DNA of 51,966 nucleotides from Temperatibacter sp965603205 (GCA_965603205.1 CBFDCC010000016.1:1-51966), one strand, 5' to 3'; numbered from the stretch's first letter, positions 1 through 9,206 are shown. The notes: generated from the sequence alone by a model not told the origin. Made by a program: numbers and translations.

Positions 1-155
1 GCGGCGCAAAGGGCGGAAGAGGCTAAAAAATAATCAAAAGGACTTGGCGCGGTTCCATCGCCCTTATACCGAATAGGCTGATCGGTCGTTATGGTAAAAT
101 CATCAAACTTGGCCTCAAGGCGAAGGTTGTCCAAAAAGTTTACAGTGATTTCCAT
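1..155 (-). CDS. OsmC-like protein, 5' part only
   Basis: The reverse strand reads ATG at 155 and stays open to the window edge, giving 51 residues that begin MEITVNFLDNLRLEAKF and continue with the stretch PSPFDYFLASSALC. That stretch is the N-terminal region of the OsmC/YcaO-associated OsmC-like family, in which a Cys after the FLAS helix is a redox residue. Family members are thiol-dependent peroxidase-like or uncharacterised cytoplasmic proteins. An AAGAAAG purine run lies about 8 bases upstream of the start. The remaining two thirds of the gene lie outside the window, so completeness cannot be judged. It is divergent from the roxA-like gene, with 120 bp between the two starts. Confidence 0.75.
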   Translation of the reverse strand, partial: MEITVNFLDNLRLEAKFDDFTITTDQPIRYKGDGTAPSPFDYFLASSALCA

Positions 156-275
156 TTGACTATTCTTTCTTAAAAACGTGACATCAATAACAGGTCATTC
201 TTTATATCTTATATTTCGTCAAATCAAACCTTCTTTACTCTACTCTCCTTACCGTTTATCTATAGTTTTTACCTT

Positions 276-1448
276 ATGAATAGGCTTTTATCCATGTCTC
301 TTATTCTTGATGCACTTCCAACAACAGAAGAATTTTTCCATAAGTTTTGGAATAAAAAGCCCTTTGTCGTACGCGGCATGATCCCAAAGCAGGTCATCGG
401 AGCATTGATTGATGAAGATCATCTCGCGGGGCTTGCTATGGAAGAAGAGGTCATATCCCGCCTTGTTAAAAAAGGCGAGACGCAGAGCGATTGGACATGT
501 GATCACGGCCCCTTTGAAGAAACGGATTTTGCAGAATTAGGCGAAAAAGACTGGAGCTTGCTTGTCCAAAATACCGACCAATATCATGATGGGACGGCGG
601 AACTGCTGAAATGCTTCAACTTTTCTCCCCGTTGGTTGCTTGATGATATTATGGCCAGCTTTTCCCCAAAAGGCGGCACAGTGGGCGCTCATACGGACAG
701 CTATCATGTTTTCTTGGTGCAAGGAAAAGGCGAAAGGCGCTGGAAAGTCGCAAATGAAGCCATCAAAAGTGAAGACTATATCGAAGACATCCCCCTCAAA
801 ATATTAAAGGCCCCCTTTGAAGGTGAAGACGTCACCGTCACAGAGGGCGATGTCATTTACATTCCCCCTAGGTTTGCTCATCAAGGGATCAGTTTAAAGC
901 CATCCCTCACCTATTCCGTGGGTTTTTTAGGGCCATCCTTGTCCGAAATGCTCACCGATTTTGGTAATTACATAGAAGAGCATCACGTAGAGGTTCCGCG
1001 ATATTTGGGGAAAAATCTCACCGAGAGCGCCGTCCCATTTCAAGTCGCGCCAGACCATATTAATGACTTAAGGTCTTTTATGACAGACGTTTTTGAACAG
1101 GATTATTTCACCAAATGGCTGACCCATTACTTTAGCAGCCCCATGCAAACCTTTGACGACGACGATGACGTTGACGATGATACATACGATAATGTTAAGG
1201 ACATCATCGCTGGAAACATCATGCTGATCAAGCATCCCTCGTTAAAAATAATGGTTACCCCTTTAAAAGCCCCGCAAAAATATTGTGTCGCGGCAGGTGG
1301 GCTATCCTTTGAACTGGAATTCGTCGATCTGTTTCTCGTTAATGCGATGGCACAAGAAGCACCCTTTTCAGCGGAAATGTTTACCAACCATACTGAAATT
1401 TTACAAAATTTACTCGAACGAAATATTCTTAAAATAGCCGAAATATAA
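276..1448 (+). CDS. roxA: JmjC/cupin 2-oxoglutarate oxygenase, RoxA (YcfD)-like ribosomal protein uL16 arginine hydroxylase
   Basis: 390 residues, close to E. coli RoxA/YcfD (373). The JmjC-like core shows the Fe(II) triad: H139 and D141 in the HTD motif after PKGGTVGA, and H202 in FAHQG, with a 2-oxoglutarate fold around VFLVQGKGERRWKV. The C-terminal part (about 230-390) matches the winged-helix-type extension of this family and contains an Asp-rich patch near residue 295. Family members hydroxylate an arginine of 50S protein L16 in the cytoplasm. The start could be ATG 276 or the internal ATG 294 (MSLIL). Neither has a strong ribosome binding site, so the true N-terminus may be six residues shorter. 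It converges on the TonB receptor gene. Confidence 0.85.
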   Translation: MNRLLSMSLILDALPTTEEFFHKFWNKKPFVVRGMIPKQVIGALIDEDHLAGLAMEEEVISRLVKKGETQSDWTCDHGPFEETDFAELGEKDWSLLVQNTDQYHDGTAELLKCFNFSPRWLLDDIMASFSPKGGTVGAHTDSYHVFLVQGKGERRWKVANEAIKSEDYIEDIPLKILKAPFEGEDVTVTEGDVIYIPPRFAHQGISLKPSLTYSVGFLGPSLSEMLTDFGNYIEEHHVEVPRYLGKNLTESAVPFQVAPDHINDLRSFMTDVFEQDYFTKWLTHYFSSPMQTFDDDDDVDDDTYDNVKDIIAGNIMLIKHPSLKIMVTPLKAPQKYCVAAGGLSFELEFVDLFLVNAMAQEAPFSAEMFTNHTEILQNLLERNILKIAEI

Positions 1449-1495
1449 CATTACCAGCTATCCGATTGATTGATAGTTAAGGGACAGATGAGGTA

Positions 1496-1534
1496 ATAAA
1501 AAACCCTTGAGGACTGCAGTACAATCCTCAAGGG
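1496..1534 (-). terminator. Rho-independent terminator of the TonB receptor gene
   Basis: The arms CCCTTGAGGA (1504-1513) and TCCTCAAGGG (1525-1534) form a perfect 10-bp stem with an 11-nt loop. Read on the minus strand the stem is followed by six T (1503-1498). It lies 41 bp beyond the receptor stop codon and faces the end of the roxA-like gene. Confidence 0.85.
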
Positions 1535-1574
1535 CACTAAAGGTATTTACCCTTAATTACATTAGCTTAACAGA

Positions 1575-4106
1575 TTAGAACTTCATGGTAGCCTGAAGGG
1601 TTACAGTACGACCTCGGCTCATAAAGTTATAATTAGCAATTGTACCAAATGTTGACCCTGAAAGCGGGGCATCACCAGCAAATAGCTTAACTTTCTTATC
1701 AGTCAGATTTTTACCTAACAAGGCAATTTCCCAACCATTGTCTTCGCTCAAGACTGAAATGCGTGCATTTAGTTTAGCATAACCAGGCTGGACCAACTTA
1801 GGGTCAAGCTGTGCTGAAGCATGGTATTTACTGGTAAAGAACATATTAACCGAAGTTTGCATCATCAAATCCGATGTAAGGCTATAGTCGTGATTAAGCC
1901 CAATTGAACCTTGCCACTTCGATGCCAACTGATTTGTCATACCAGAATAATCACAGTCACCGTTTGCCGCAGACGGACCAACTGGAGTCTGACCAAAATA
2001 GCACTGACCATTGACATAATCTTTAAACATAAAGTCTGTATAGGCCACAGAAGCATTAAGCGTTAAATTCTCTCCAGCCTGCCAACGACCATCAGCCTCA
2101 AGTCCTTTAACACGGGCAGCAGCAGCGTTACCAACGTTAAACCCTAGCTTGCCATCAAAGATTGATACTTGAAGGTCACTAAAGTCAGTATAAAAAGCTG
2201 CAAAGTTAATTTCAGCAGCGCCCTCAGCTACGATTAGCTTTCCACCAACTTCATAGTTAGTTGCCTTCTCATCCTGAAATTCAAAAGCCTCTTCCATCGT
2301 GTCAAAGCGACCCTTGTTGTTGGCTCTAAAGTCATATCCACCAGACTTGCTGCCCTTTACCCAGCTCGCATAGAGCATGGTAGTATCATCAACGTTATAA
2401 GAGAGCTTTATATCAGGAGAGAAATTTGTTTCTGACCTTTTTCCAGCTACTGGATGATTACCAAAAGCACTCGCCAATGCTCCAAACGTTGGAGCATATA
2501 GACCACCCACATAAGCACCCATGCCGCCAGGGACAAGCTCATCTATCAAAGCCCCAAAATCGGCGCCATATGCGTTGGATGCACCAATTTGAAACACAAG
2601 AGCATATAGATCTGGCGCCAAGCGATTAGCGCCCGTTAGCGCACTGCCATCTAGATTCGTGATGCTTAAGTTACGCGAACCCTCTTTTTTCTCATGTGTC
2701 AGACGACCACCCATCTGTAAGGTTAGATCATCACTTAGATGGTAAGTGACCTGAGCAAACCCAGAAAAAGTATCTGAATCAACTTGCGCCAAGCGCGGAC
2801 CAGCAGTATTTGCAAAAATATCACCTGCCCCTGTAACACCTAACATACCAAACAGTGGAGCAAAGGGTGCAAACGCGGGATTACCATTTAGCACTGGCAC
2901 CAATATTGATGAGCTATTCACCTCGATAGCATCATTAAATGTATGATCTGTGGTTTGGAAATAAGTTCCAACTATATATTCCATCGTTTCACCAGCGGGT
3001 GACGTCAATCTGAATTCCTGAGATAATTGCTTGAATTCTTCAGTCAATGGTAAGCTGAATACATTGGCGCCAGTGAAATCACAGTCACAATTGTCATCAT
3101 AATTAAATTTTGAATAGCCAGATGTAGACACCAAAGAATGCTCACCCAATTGCCAATCCAAGGTAAGAACGGCTTCCGTTTGCTTATTAAAGCTGAAATC
3201 ACCGTTTGAATGACGCTTGCCATCTAATACATTATTTGCAGTGGATGCATCTTGTCCAAATATACCAAGAAGTTGAGAATATACTAATCCTGTGAATGGT
3301 CCCGCTGTTGCAGCGACTTGACCATCGGTTTCAATATTACGACCACGCACATCATATTCGCTGTGTTCAACCTTAAGAGACGCTGTCAGGTTTTCACTGA
3401 GATCAAAATCAATTGTACCTCTGACAGTCCAATCTTTCTGTTTTGGCTCGTCACGGCCCAAAGTAAGGTTTTCAATATAACCATCCAATTTATGGTATCT
3501 GGCAGCAACACGCGCGCGCACCTTATCTGATAGAGGGCCAGAGAAAACAACCGTGGCTTCTTTTTCATTATCAGTTGGCTCAAACGCCAATGAAACGTTA
3601 GCTTCAAATTCTTCAGTTGGCTTAGCTGTTGTAATATTCAATGCACCGGCTACAGAGTTTTTACCAAACAAAATAGACTGTGGGCCGCGCAATACCTCAA
3701 TACGGGCTAGATCAAGAAAGGGAGCGCGAGATTGTTGCGCGCGTCCATGATGGATGCCATCAACATAAATACCCACAGACTGTTCAAAACCCTGATTGTT
3801 TCCAGAGCCGATACCACGGATAAATACGTTGGTTCCAATTCCACTCTCCGCCATCGTAAAGTTGGGCACAGAAAATTGAAGGTCCGCCATATGCTGTATT
3901 GATTGTTCCACAATGAAACTACCATCGACTACGGCCACTGAGATAGGAACATCCTTTAGGCTTTGCTCGCGGTGCTGTGCTGTTACTACGATTTCTTCTA
4001 AAACTGGCTGATTATCTTGCGCGATAACTTGACCACTAAACAGCCCACTCATCACAGATGCTAACACTAGCGATGATGATGATTTTAAATAACTATATTT
4101 TCCCAT
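1575..4106 (-). CDS. TonB-dependent outer-membrane receptor
   Basis: 843 residues. A signal peptide of about 29 residues ends near GQVIAQ and is followed by a TonB-box-like EEIVVTAQ at about 34-43. A plug domain follows (REQSLKDVPISVAVV, the FIRGIGSGN loop and VEVLRGPQSILFGKNSVAG), then a long beta-barrel ending in an aromatic C-terminal strand (LQATMKF). The architecture is that of the large sphingomonad/gammaproteobacterial receptor group; the ligand cannot be read from sequence. The gene stands alone and has its own terminator. The next gene upstream is divergent and sits behind a Zur-like palindrome, so a metal-related substrate is possible but weakly supported. The start region is a 13-bp tandem duplication (see findings). 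Confidence 0.9.
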   Translation of the reverse strand: MGKYSYLKSSSSLVLASVMSGLFSGQVIAQDNQPVLEEIVVTAQHREQSLKDVPISVAVVDGSFIVEQSIQHMADLQFSVPNFTMAESGIGTNVFIRGIGSGNNQGFEQSVGIYVDGIHHGRAQQSRAPFLDLARIEVLRGPQSILFGKNSVAGALNITTAKPTEEFEANVSLAFEPTDNEKEATVVFSGPLSDKVRARVAARYHKLDGYIENLTLGRDEPKQKDWTVRGTIDFDLSENLTASLKVEHSEYDVRGRNIETDGQVAATAGPFTGLVYSQLLGIFGQDASTANNVLDGKRHSNGDFSFNKQTEAVLTLDWQLGEHSLVSTSGYSKFNYDDNCDCDFTGANVFSLPLTEEFKQLSQEFRLTSPAGETMEYIVGTYFQTTDHTFNDAIEVNSSSILVPVLNGNPAFAPFAPLFGMLGVTGAGDIFANTAGPRLAQVDSDTFSGFAQVTYHLSDDLTLQMGGRLTHEKKEGSRNLSITNLDGSALTGANRLAPDLYALVFQIGASNAYGADFGALIDELVPGGMGAYVGGLYAPTFGALASAFGNHPVAGKRSETNFSPDIKLSYNVDDTTMLYASWVKGSKSGGYDFRANNKGRFDTMEEAFEFQDEKATNYEVGGKLIVAEGAAEINFAAFYTDFSDLQVSIFDGKLGFNVGNAAAARVKGLEADGRWQAGENLTLNASVAYTDFMFKDYVNGQCYFGQTPVGPSAANGDCDYSGMTNQLASKWQGSIGLNHDYSLTSDLMMQTSVNMFFTSKYHASAQLDPKLVQPGYAKLNARISVLSEDNGWEIALLGKNLTDKKVKLFAGDAPLSGSTFGTIANYNFMSRGRTVTLQATMKF

Positions 4107-4119
4107 TATATTTTCCCAT
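4094..4119 (-). repeat. 13-bp tandem duplication of the receptor start codon region
   Basis: On the minus strand ATGGGAAAATATA occurs twice in direct succession (4119-4107 and 4106-4094). The downstream copy starts the receptor. The upstream copy is out of frame and encodes only eight codons before a stop. Its GGGAAAA also lies where a Shine-Dalgarno sequence for the real start would be. Confidence 0.8.
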
Positions 4120-4464
4120 TATATTTTCGTTATATCTTCCTATTATTTTGTAATACATATTCTAAGCCCGCTCAAGCATAAGCTGCTTACACGGCTAGGC
4201 GCGCCCCAAAATTATAAAAGTAGATGTATTTTAGCAACTAACTTGCTGTAGTAACATCAAAACATATGCAAACTCACCCATTAATCTCTCCCAAAACGGG
4301 CTGTTTCAAAAACTACTCAATGCTCCCATCCGCTTTGCGACAGTCGGCATGAACTAGACCCTATATATTTCTCTTTATCTCACCTTGAATATAGTCTAAA
4401 CAGTCATTATGTGATAATATAACATAATAAAGATATAATACGGCCAACACTTATAGGACAATAA
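4107..4464. other. 358-bp divergent intergenic region (TonB receptor / ZIP-like gene)
   Basis: No gene is visible. The region holds the duplicated receptor start (to 4119), AT-rich sequence and, close to the plus-strand gene, the Zur-type palindrome at 4406-4428. An AGGAC ribosome binding site lies just before ATG 4465. Confidence 0.7.
4406..4428. promoter_or_regulatory. Candidate Zur (Fur-family) operator
   Basis: A 23-bp palindrome with arms ATTATGTGATA and TATAACATAAT around one central base; 10 of 11 arm positions are complementary. It closely resembles the published Zur box core TGTTATA-N-TATAACA. It ends 36 bp before the start codon of the ZIP-like gene, where a bound repressor would block the promoter. 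The neighbouring gene, a ZIP-like protein with a His-rich tail, makes zinc control plausible. That Zur binds here is inference. Confidence 0.6.
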
Positions 4465-5541
4465 ATGCAAATAACCCTGATAATATCAGTGTTAATTTTA
4501 CTCGCCGCGCCCATGCTTGCGCGTGTAATACAGCGCGCGCCACGTATAAAATCGGCTCTAGACGGTTTTGTCCTCATGAGTGTGATGGGCTTAGTGACCC
4601 TAACGCTACTACCTGAGGCCTTAACCATAGGCGGCATCACGGCGATGATAATCATTGCCATAGGTTTTGCTGCCCCTTGGATCGCAGAATCGCTTACCCA
4701 TAAAAGTGAAGATCGCACCCACAGGGTTATTCTGCTTATTTCAACGCTAGCATTAATTGTCCATACATCCAGCGATGGCGCTATCCTTGCGTTAGCTGGC
4801 GACAGCCCCGACAATCATTATATCGCCATTAATATATTAGTGCATCGTTTTGGTGTGGCTATCACCGTATGGTGGCTGCTCGCGCCTGTGATCTCCGAAA
4901 AAATGGGCTATCTGATTTTAATAACACTGGGCGCTACAACGGTAGTTGGTTATATGATGGCGGCAATTGCTAGTGATTTCTACGGCCTGCCGCTTATGGG
5001 ATATTGGCAAGCCTTTGCTGCAGGGTCCCTCATGCATGTGATGCTACACCCCTTGCAGGCATGTAATGCGATTGCTAAAAAATCCACGGTAAATACGCAC
5101 CGTTTTGGCACGGTGCTTGGTTTGATTTTTATTGCGTTTATGACAGTTTCACATATGACGCCTATCGCCAAAACCAGCGTACATCATCAAAGCTTTGACA
5201 TGATTAGCCTGCTTATCACTGGCGGCGAACGATATGCGCCGCTTCTTTTGCTGATGCTCGCCATCGGGGCCATTATTGGTAAAATTCAAATGAAAACTGG
5301 TGCTGGCATTGTGGCTGGCATGATCAAAGCCGCCCCTTGGTCGCTGATTGCTTGGTTTAGCCTGTCTTTGATTAACAGCTATTACCAGCTAGAGTTTTTT
5401 CCCAGCATGCAAAATGCTATTGCCCTGCCTTTATATTTGGTGATCATCACCTCAAGTTTAATTTATGTGGGTGCACCACAATTTTTCTCGACCATTGTGC
5501 CTGCGCTGAAGCACCATCATCATCATATGCACCAGCATTAA
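4465..5541 (+). CDS. ZIP-like multi-pass membrane protein with C-terminal His cluster
   Basis: 358 residues with about nine to ten hydrophobic segments. It contains features reminiscent of ZIP-family metal transporters: LLPEAL at 48-53 at the end of a helix, HTSSDGAI at 100-107 (ZIP helix IV usually carries HxxxD/N) and ILVHRFG at 124-130. The C-terminus is histidine-rich (HHHHH then MHQH), as in many metal transporters. The likely role is divalent metal transport, perhaps zinc, across the inner membrane. Assignment to the ZIP family is from motif pattern only, and it could be a related permease of unknown substrate. The Zur-type palindrome just upstream supports zinc-repressed uptake. Confidence 0.6.
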   Translation: MQITLIISVLILLAAPMLARVIQRAPRIKSALDGFVLMSVMGLVTLTLLPEALTIGGITAMIIIAIGFAAPWIAESLTHKSEDRTHRVILLISTLALIVHTSSDGAILALAGDSPDNHYIAINILVHRFGVAITVWWLLAPVISEKMGYLILITLGATTVVGYMMAAIASDFYGLPLMGYWQAFAAGSLMHVMLHPLQACNAIAKKSTVNTHRFGTVLGLIFIAFMTVSHMTPIAKTSVHHQSFDMISLLITGGERYAPLLLLMLAIGAIIGKIQMKTGAGIVAGMIKAAPWSLIAWFSLSLINSYYQLEFFPSMQNAIALPLYLVIITSSLIYVGAPQFFSTIVPALKHHHHHMHQH

Positions 5542-5618
5542 ACTGCCTGATTTTCCTTGCGACTTGTCACAATAGCCTTTAATGCCCATAGTTAAATGAC
5601 TTTGTGTGAGGCAACAGC

Positions 5619-6389
5619 ATGTCCAATACGGCTAAAATAATCATTACAGGCGGCACCTCAGGGCTTGGGGCGGCGGTCGTGCGCGCCTTTGCCGACATTG
5701 GGGCAACAGTTTGCTTTTGCGGCATCGTCGACGCAGAAGGCGAGGCACTAGCAAGTGAATTAACCTCACAAGATAACCCAGTATTGTATTTTAATGCTGA
5801 TGTACGATCTGAGAGCCAGTTGGCGACATTCCACCAACAATCTATCCGTAAAATGGGTGGCTTAACCGCTGCCTTTAATAACGCTGGCATTAGCCATCAC
5901 GCCGATAAAATGGCCGACCTTCGCCCCGCTATGGTCGAGGACTTATGGCGCACCAATGTGATGGGGGTATGGCATGCTATGCGACACCAAATACCGCATA
6001 TGCAAAAATCGTATGGTGGTGCTATTATCAATACGGCATCCATTTTATCATGCGAAGGCGCAGAATGGATGTCCGCATATGGCATGAGCAAACACGCACT
6101 TGTTGGATTAAGCGTCAGTGCGGCGATGGATTATAAGGATGATAATATCCGTATTAATACCATTTCACCAGGACCGATGAAGACGCCAATGCTTGATCGC
6201 GCGCTGGCTGATATTGATGGTGATATGAGCAAATTTGCTGGTGGGTTTCCTGATGGAGGGCCTGCTGATCCTGCCATTGTAGCCAAGCTTGTTGTATCGC
6301 TGACACAGCATGAACAGCGCCATATAACAGGGCAAAATATATTACTAAAGGGTGATGGCACACCACGTGAAGATATTAAAACGCTATAA
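5619..6389 (+). CDS. Short-chain dehydrogenase/reductase (SDR)
   Basis: 256 residues, the size of classical SDRs. The N-terminal cofactor motif is TGGTSGLGA (about 11-19), NNAG follows at about 87-90, and the catalytic centre reads NTASI...SAYGMSKHA, providing Ser, Tyr and Lys. The glycine motif and PGPMKTPM loop are normal, so an active NAD(P)H-dependent oxidoreductase is expected; the substrate is unknown. GAGG seven bases before the ATG is the ribosome binding site. It lies between the ZIP-like and PerM-type membrane protein genes on the same strand with gaps of about 80 bp, so co-transcription is possible but not evident. Confidence 0.85.
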   Translation: MSNTAKIIITGGTSGLGAAVVRAFADIGATVCFCGIVDAEGEALASELTSQDNPVLYFNADVRSESQLATFHQQSIRKMGGLTAAFNNAGISHHADKMADLRPAMVEDLWRTNVMGVWHAMRHQIPHMQKSYGGAIINTASILSCEGAEWMSAYGMSKHALVGLSVSAAMDYKDDNIRINTISPGPMKTPMLDRALADIDGDMSKFAGGFPDGGPADPAIVAKLVVSLTQHEQRHITGQNILLKGDGTPREDIKTL

Positions 6390-6469
6390 ATATATATAAA
6401 ATAACAAATATTTCTTGATCCTGCCCTTGCTAATGCACATCATAGACTTAATGTTTTAAAGGATTCGTA

Positions 6470-7552
6470 ATGAATTTAATTAGTGACTGGTTCAATAAGG
6501 CTTTTTCAGATTCTCAGATTATCCTAATGCTGAGTGTCCTTGTCTTCCTTTTGATCTTAACCATATTATTTGCTGAAATGTTAGCGCCGGCTATTGGCGC
6601 ACTTGTCATTGCCTTTTTGCTGGATGGCGTAGCAGAGTGGTTAAAAAGCAAAGGTCTAAGCCATATACTGGCCGTGTCATTTGCCTTTTCACTTTTTATC
6701 GCTACGGCGCTCATCACCATCATTGCTATTATGCCGCCCCTATTTGACCAAATTGTTCAATTTGCTAACCTAGGTCCTAAGCTTGTCACCGTAATGAGGG
6801 ATAATCTATTAAGCTTACAAACTAGCTTTCCTGATCTTATCTCACCAGAGCAGGTTAATGACTGGTTTGGAAAACTGGGTAATGAGGTCGCTAATCTAGG
6901 TCCCCGTCTACTGGGTATGTCTATGACAGGGGTCGCAGGTGCGATGACCATAGCCGTTTATATGGTGTTAGTACCAGTAATGGTGTTCTTTTTCCTAAAA
7001 GACAAAAAGCAAATATTAAGCTGGCTTGGATCATTTTTGCCCACAAACAGACCTCTTGTAGATCAAGTAGGGACCGAAGTTGTTGAACGGGCTGGTGATT
7101 ACGCTCGCGGCAAAGTATATGAAATTATTATTGTCGGCAGTGTGAGCTTTCTCGTCTACCAAATTCTAGGGCTTCGATTCGCTACTTTGCTTGCTGTTGC
7201 GACGGGACTGAGTGTTATTATTCCTTATATAGGGGCTGCTGTAGTCACATTGCCCGTTGCGCTGGTTGCTTTTTTCCAGTGGGGCATGGGTCCTGAATTT
7301 GCTGGTGCCGTCATTGCGTACCTGATTATCCAGGCATTAGATGGTAATTTATTAGCGCCACTACTTTTCTCGGAAGTTGTAAATTTACATCCGAACGCTA
7401 TTATTATCGCTATTCTTGTTTTTGGTGGCATTTGGGGGCTTTGGGGCGTATTTTTTGCTATTCCGCTAGCGACTGTGGCAAATGCTGTTATTCGTGTATG
7501 GCGCAAACGCCGCGAAGATATACAAATAAAAAATACAGTAGTTGCAGATTAA
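6470..7552 (+). CDS. AI-2E/PerM family transporter (UPF0118)
   Basis: 360 residues with the characteristic layout of the family. Hydrophobic helices cover about 15-95, followed by a soluble segment (about 100-150) with the VNDWFGKLGNEV region, then further helices including VFFFLKDK, YIGAAVVTLPVAL and LLAPLLFSEVVNLHP. Members export autoinducer-2 or act as Na+/H+ or other small-molecule antiporters in the inner membrane; the substrate here is unknown. AAAGGA six bases upstream supports this start. Confidence 0.88.
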   Translation: MNLISDWFNKAFSDSQIILMLSVLVFLLILTILFAEMLAPAIGALVIAFLLDGVAEWLKSKGLSHILAVSFAFSLFIATALITIIAIMPPLFDQIVQFANLGPKLVTVMRDNLLSLQTSFPDLISPEQVNDWFGKLGNEVANLGPRLLGMSMTGVAGAMTIAVYMVLVPVMVFFFLKDKKQILSWLGSFLPTNRPLVDQVGTEVVERAGDYARGKVYEIIIVGSVSFLVYQILGLRFATLLAVATGLSVIIPYIGAAVVTLPVALVAFFQWGMGPEFAGAVIAYLIIQALDGNLLAPLLFSEVVNLHPNAIIIAILVFGGIWGLWGVFFAIPLATVANAVIRVWRKRREDIQIKNTVVAD

Positions 7553-7636
7553 CGCTTCAAAAATCTGTGTTTTATATTTAGAGTGTATATATATTTAAAA
7601 ATTAACATAAATTAATGGGTGAAAGACTACTGAATT

Positions 7637-7957
7637 ATGATTTTAGAATCACGTAGCATTATATTTTCTGAAGAAGAATTAGTCTTAGCCCTAAAGCCTC
7701 TTATGGCAACAAAGGCTTTGGCGCCAGAAACTGAACCTGATGAAATTATCACAGGGCTGGATAATGAAGGAGAAGTTTTAATCACCTATAAAATAGGTGC
7801 GGAGGATCATACTTTCAGCAGCAAAGAAGTCGGTGCTGCTGTTCTTAATCACTGTATTGAATCGTCTATTCCCCTACCACGCGGCTCATTTAAAGAGCTA
7901 GCGCTACGCGGAGATCATGTTGCGCTTATCGTACGTCTAGAAACAGGCGCTATGTAA
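7637..7957 (+). CDS. Hypothetical 106-residue protein
   Basis: Not recognised. It is a small soluble protein, mixed alpha/beta by composition, acidic in its first half, with no Cys, no signal peptide and no membrane segment. It begins MILESRSIIFSEEEL and ends in a hydrophobic strand (HVALIVRLETGAM). It follows the PerM-type gene by 84 bp and converges closely on plsC, with three bases between the two stops. The ribosome binding site is weak (GGTGAAAG). Coding is supported by an uninterrupted frame of neighbour-like codon use filling the gap. Confidence 0.65.
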   Translation: MILESRSIIFSEEELVLALKPLMATKALAPETEPDEIITGLDNEGEVLITYKIGAEDHTFSSKEVGAAVLNHCIESSIPLPRGSFKELALRGDHVALIVRLETGAM

Positions 7958-7960
7958 AGA

Positions 7961-8716
7961 TTATTCATTTCTCTTAAGCAAGCTTGGGTCCACACCAAAT
8001 TCAATCATCAATTCATCACTGCGATCCACTACCTCGTGGGCAATGACATCCATAAATTCTTTACGGCCTAAGCCTTCAGCTACCCTATCACGTACTTCGT
8101 AAACTACATGACCAGGTTTATGCCAAAAACTCTTTGACCAACAAGCACCGGCATTTGACGCAACAGGATAAACAGGCAAACCATTCTCTTTATGTAAATG
8201 ATAGGCACCCAGCTTTAACTTACGCACTTCACCTACCGGCACCCGCGTTCCCTCTGGATAAACAATAAGAGGTTTTTTCGCCTCAACCACCTTGCGGCCA
8301 ACCTCAGGCATAACAGTATGAGCCGTGCGCGATTGACGGTCGATGCGGACAATACCAATTTTTTTAAGGATTTGCCCAAGAACAGGTACAGAAAATAATT
8401 CTTTTTTAGCCAGTGCCGTTACATCACGACGTGCTATCCACGATAAAGGGGGGTCCATATAGCTTTGATGTTTGCAGGCTAAGATGAACGCTTCATCAGT
8501 TGGTAATTTATCAAGACCGCGATATTCATGGGTAATCCCCATAAAAATTCTAGCAATCCACAAGCAACCCGAACAATAGCCCGTAACGCCAATACGCACC
8601 AACTTATCGTCTGGCCAAAGGCAAGCAAACAAAATCAACGTTAAATAAATAACAGTGAATATATAAAAAACTAGATTAAACAGAATGGACCTCAGCCCAT
8701 TTAGCAGTTTCAACAC
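7961..8716 (-). CDS. plsC: 1-acyl-sn-glycerol-3-phosphate acyltransferase (PlsC-type)
   Basis: 251 residues. An N-terminal membrane helix (about 8-32) is followed by the acyltransferase block HQSYMD (HX4D motif, near residue 83), the KKELFSVPVLG region and the phosphate-binding YPEGTR motif. Such enzymes acylate lysophosphatidic acid at the sn-2 position in phospholipid synthesis at the inner membrane. The start is GTG (8716) with AGGA seven bases upstream. A cell may hold several PlsC paralogues, so the exact substrate is uncertain. It is monocistronic, and its upstream region is shared with the PilZ gene. Confidence 0.87.
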   Translation of the reverse strand: MLKLLNGLRSILFNLVFYIFTVIYLTLILFACLWPDDKLVRIGVTGYCSGCLWIARIFMGITHEYRGLDKLPTDEAFILACKHQSYMDPPLSWIARRDVTALAKKELFSVPVLGQILKKIGIVRIDRQSRTAHTVMPEVGRKVVEAKKPLIVYPEGTRVPVGEVRKLKLGAYHLHKENGLPVYPVASNAGACWSKSFWHKPGHVVYEVRDRVAEGLGRKEFMDVIAHEVVDRSDELMIEFGVDPSLLKRNE

Positions 8717-8879
8717 TTATATTTCCTAAAAGCTAACTTAACTTAAACAGTTTTTCTTCATACAACTCAACGCTTTTACCTGCAAGGCCAATTATCATCT
8801 TCACATTATAATGAATTATAGCTATCTTTATGTTACTAGAGTATCACAACAAGACATTAAATAGGGGTGGAGATTTAAA

Positions 8880-9206
8880 TTGTCACAAGAACGTAGAGTT
8901 AATGATCGAGAACCTGTTGTGTGGCATGCCACTTTAACACTGGACGACGATAGCGTTGTTAAATGTGAGGTTAGAGATGTTTCTTACGCAGGCACCATGA
9001 TTGCCAGCGGTGCTAAACTTAACATGGATGAAGAAGTCATGCTCACCATCGAAGGGCTTGGTGATTTTGCGGGTGCTGTCAAATGGATTAAAGATGATGA
9101 AATTGGCCTCACCCTAATGGGGGGCCCAAGTCTATTACTCAGCGAATACGCCGCTGCAAAAGAAGGTGATGTTTCACATAGGCCTTCTCGTGAAGATTTA
9201 GCTTAA
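8880..9206 (+). CDS. PilZ-domain c-di-GMP-binding protein
   Basis: 108 residues that are essentially one PilZ domain. The RxxxR cyclic-di-GMP motif is present at the N-terminus (ERRVNDREPV) and the second motif reads DVSYAGT (DxSxxG) at about 34-40. Both conserved ligand motifs are intact, so c-di-GMP binding is expected. The C-terminus has a short acidic and basic tail. The start is TTG, chosen because GGTGGAG lies eight bases upstream and no ATG precedes the RxxxR motif. The target process (motility, envelope or exopolysaccharide) cannot be told. The terminator at 9231-9266 follows directly. Confidence 0.85.
   Translation: MSQERRVNDREPVVWHATLTLDDDSVVKCEVRDVSYAGTMIASGAKLNMDEEVMLTIEGLGDFAGAVKWIKDDEIGLTLMGGPSLLLSEYAAAKEGDVSHRPSREDLA

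Noticed and set aside
1575..4106. TonB receptor as a ZnuD-type zinc receptor
   Set aside because: The Zur-type site is about 280 bp from its start and much nearer the divergent gene; no His-rich extracellular loop typical of ZnuD is obvious.
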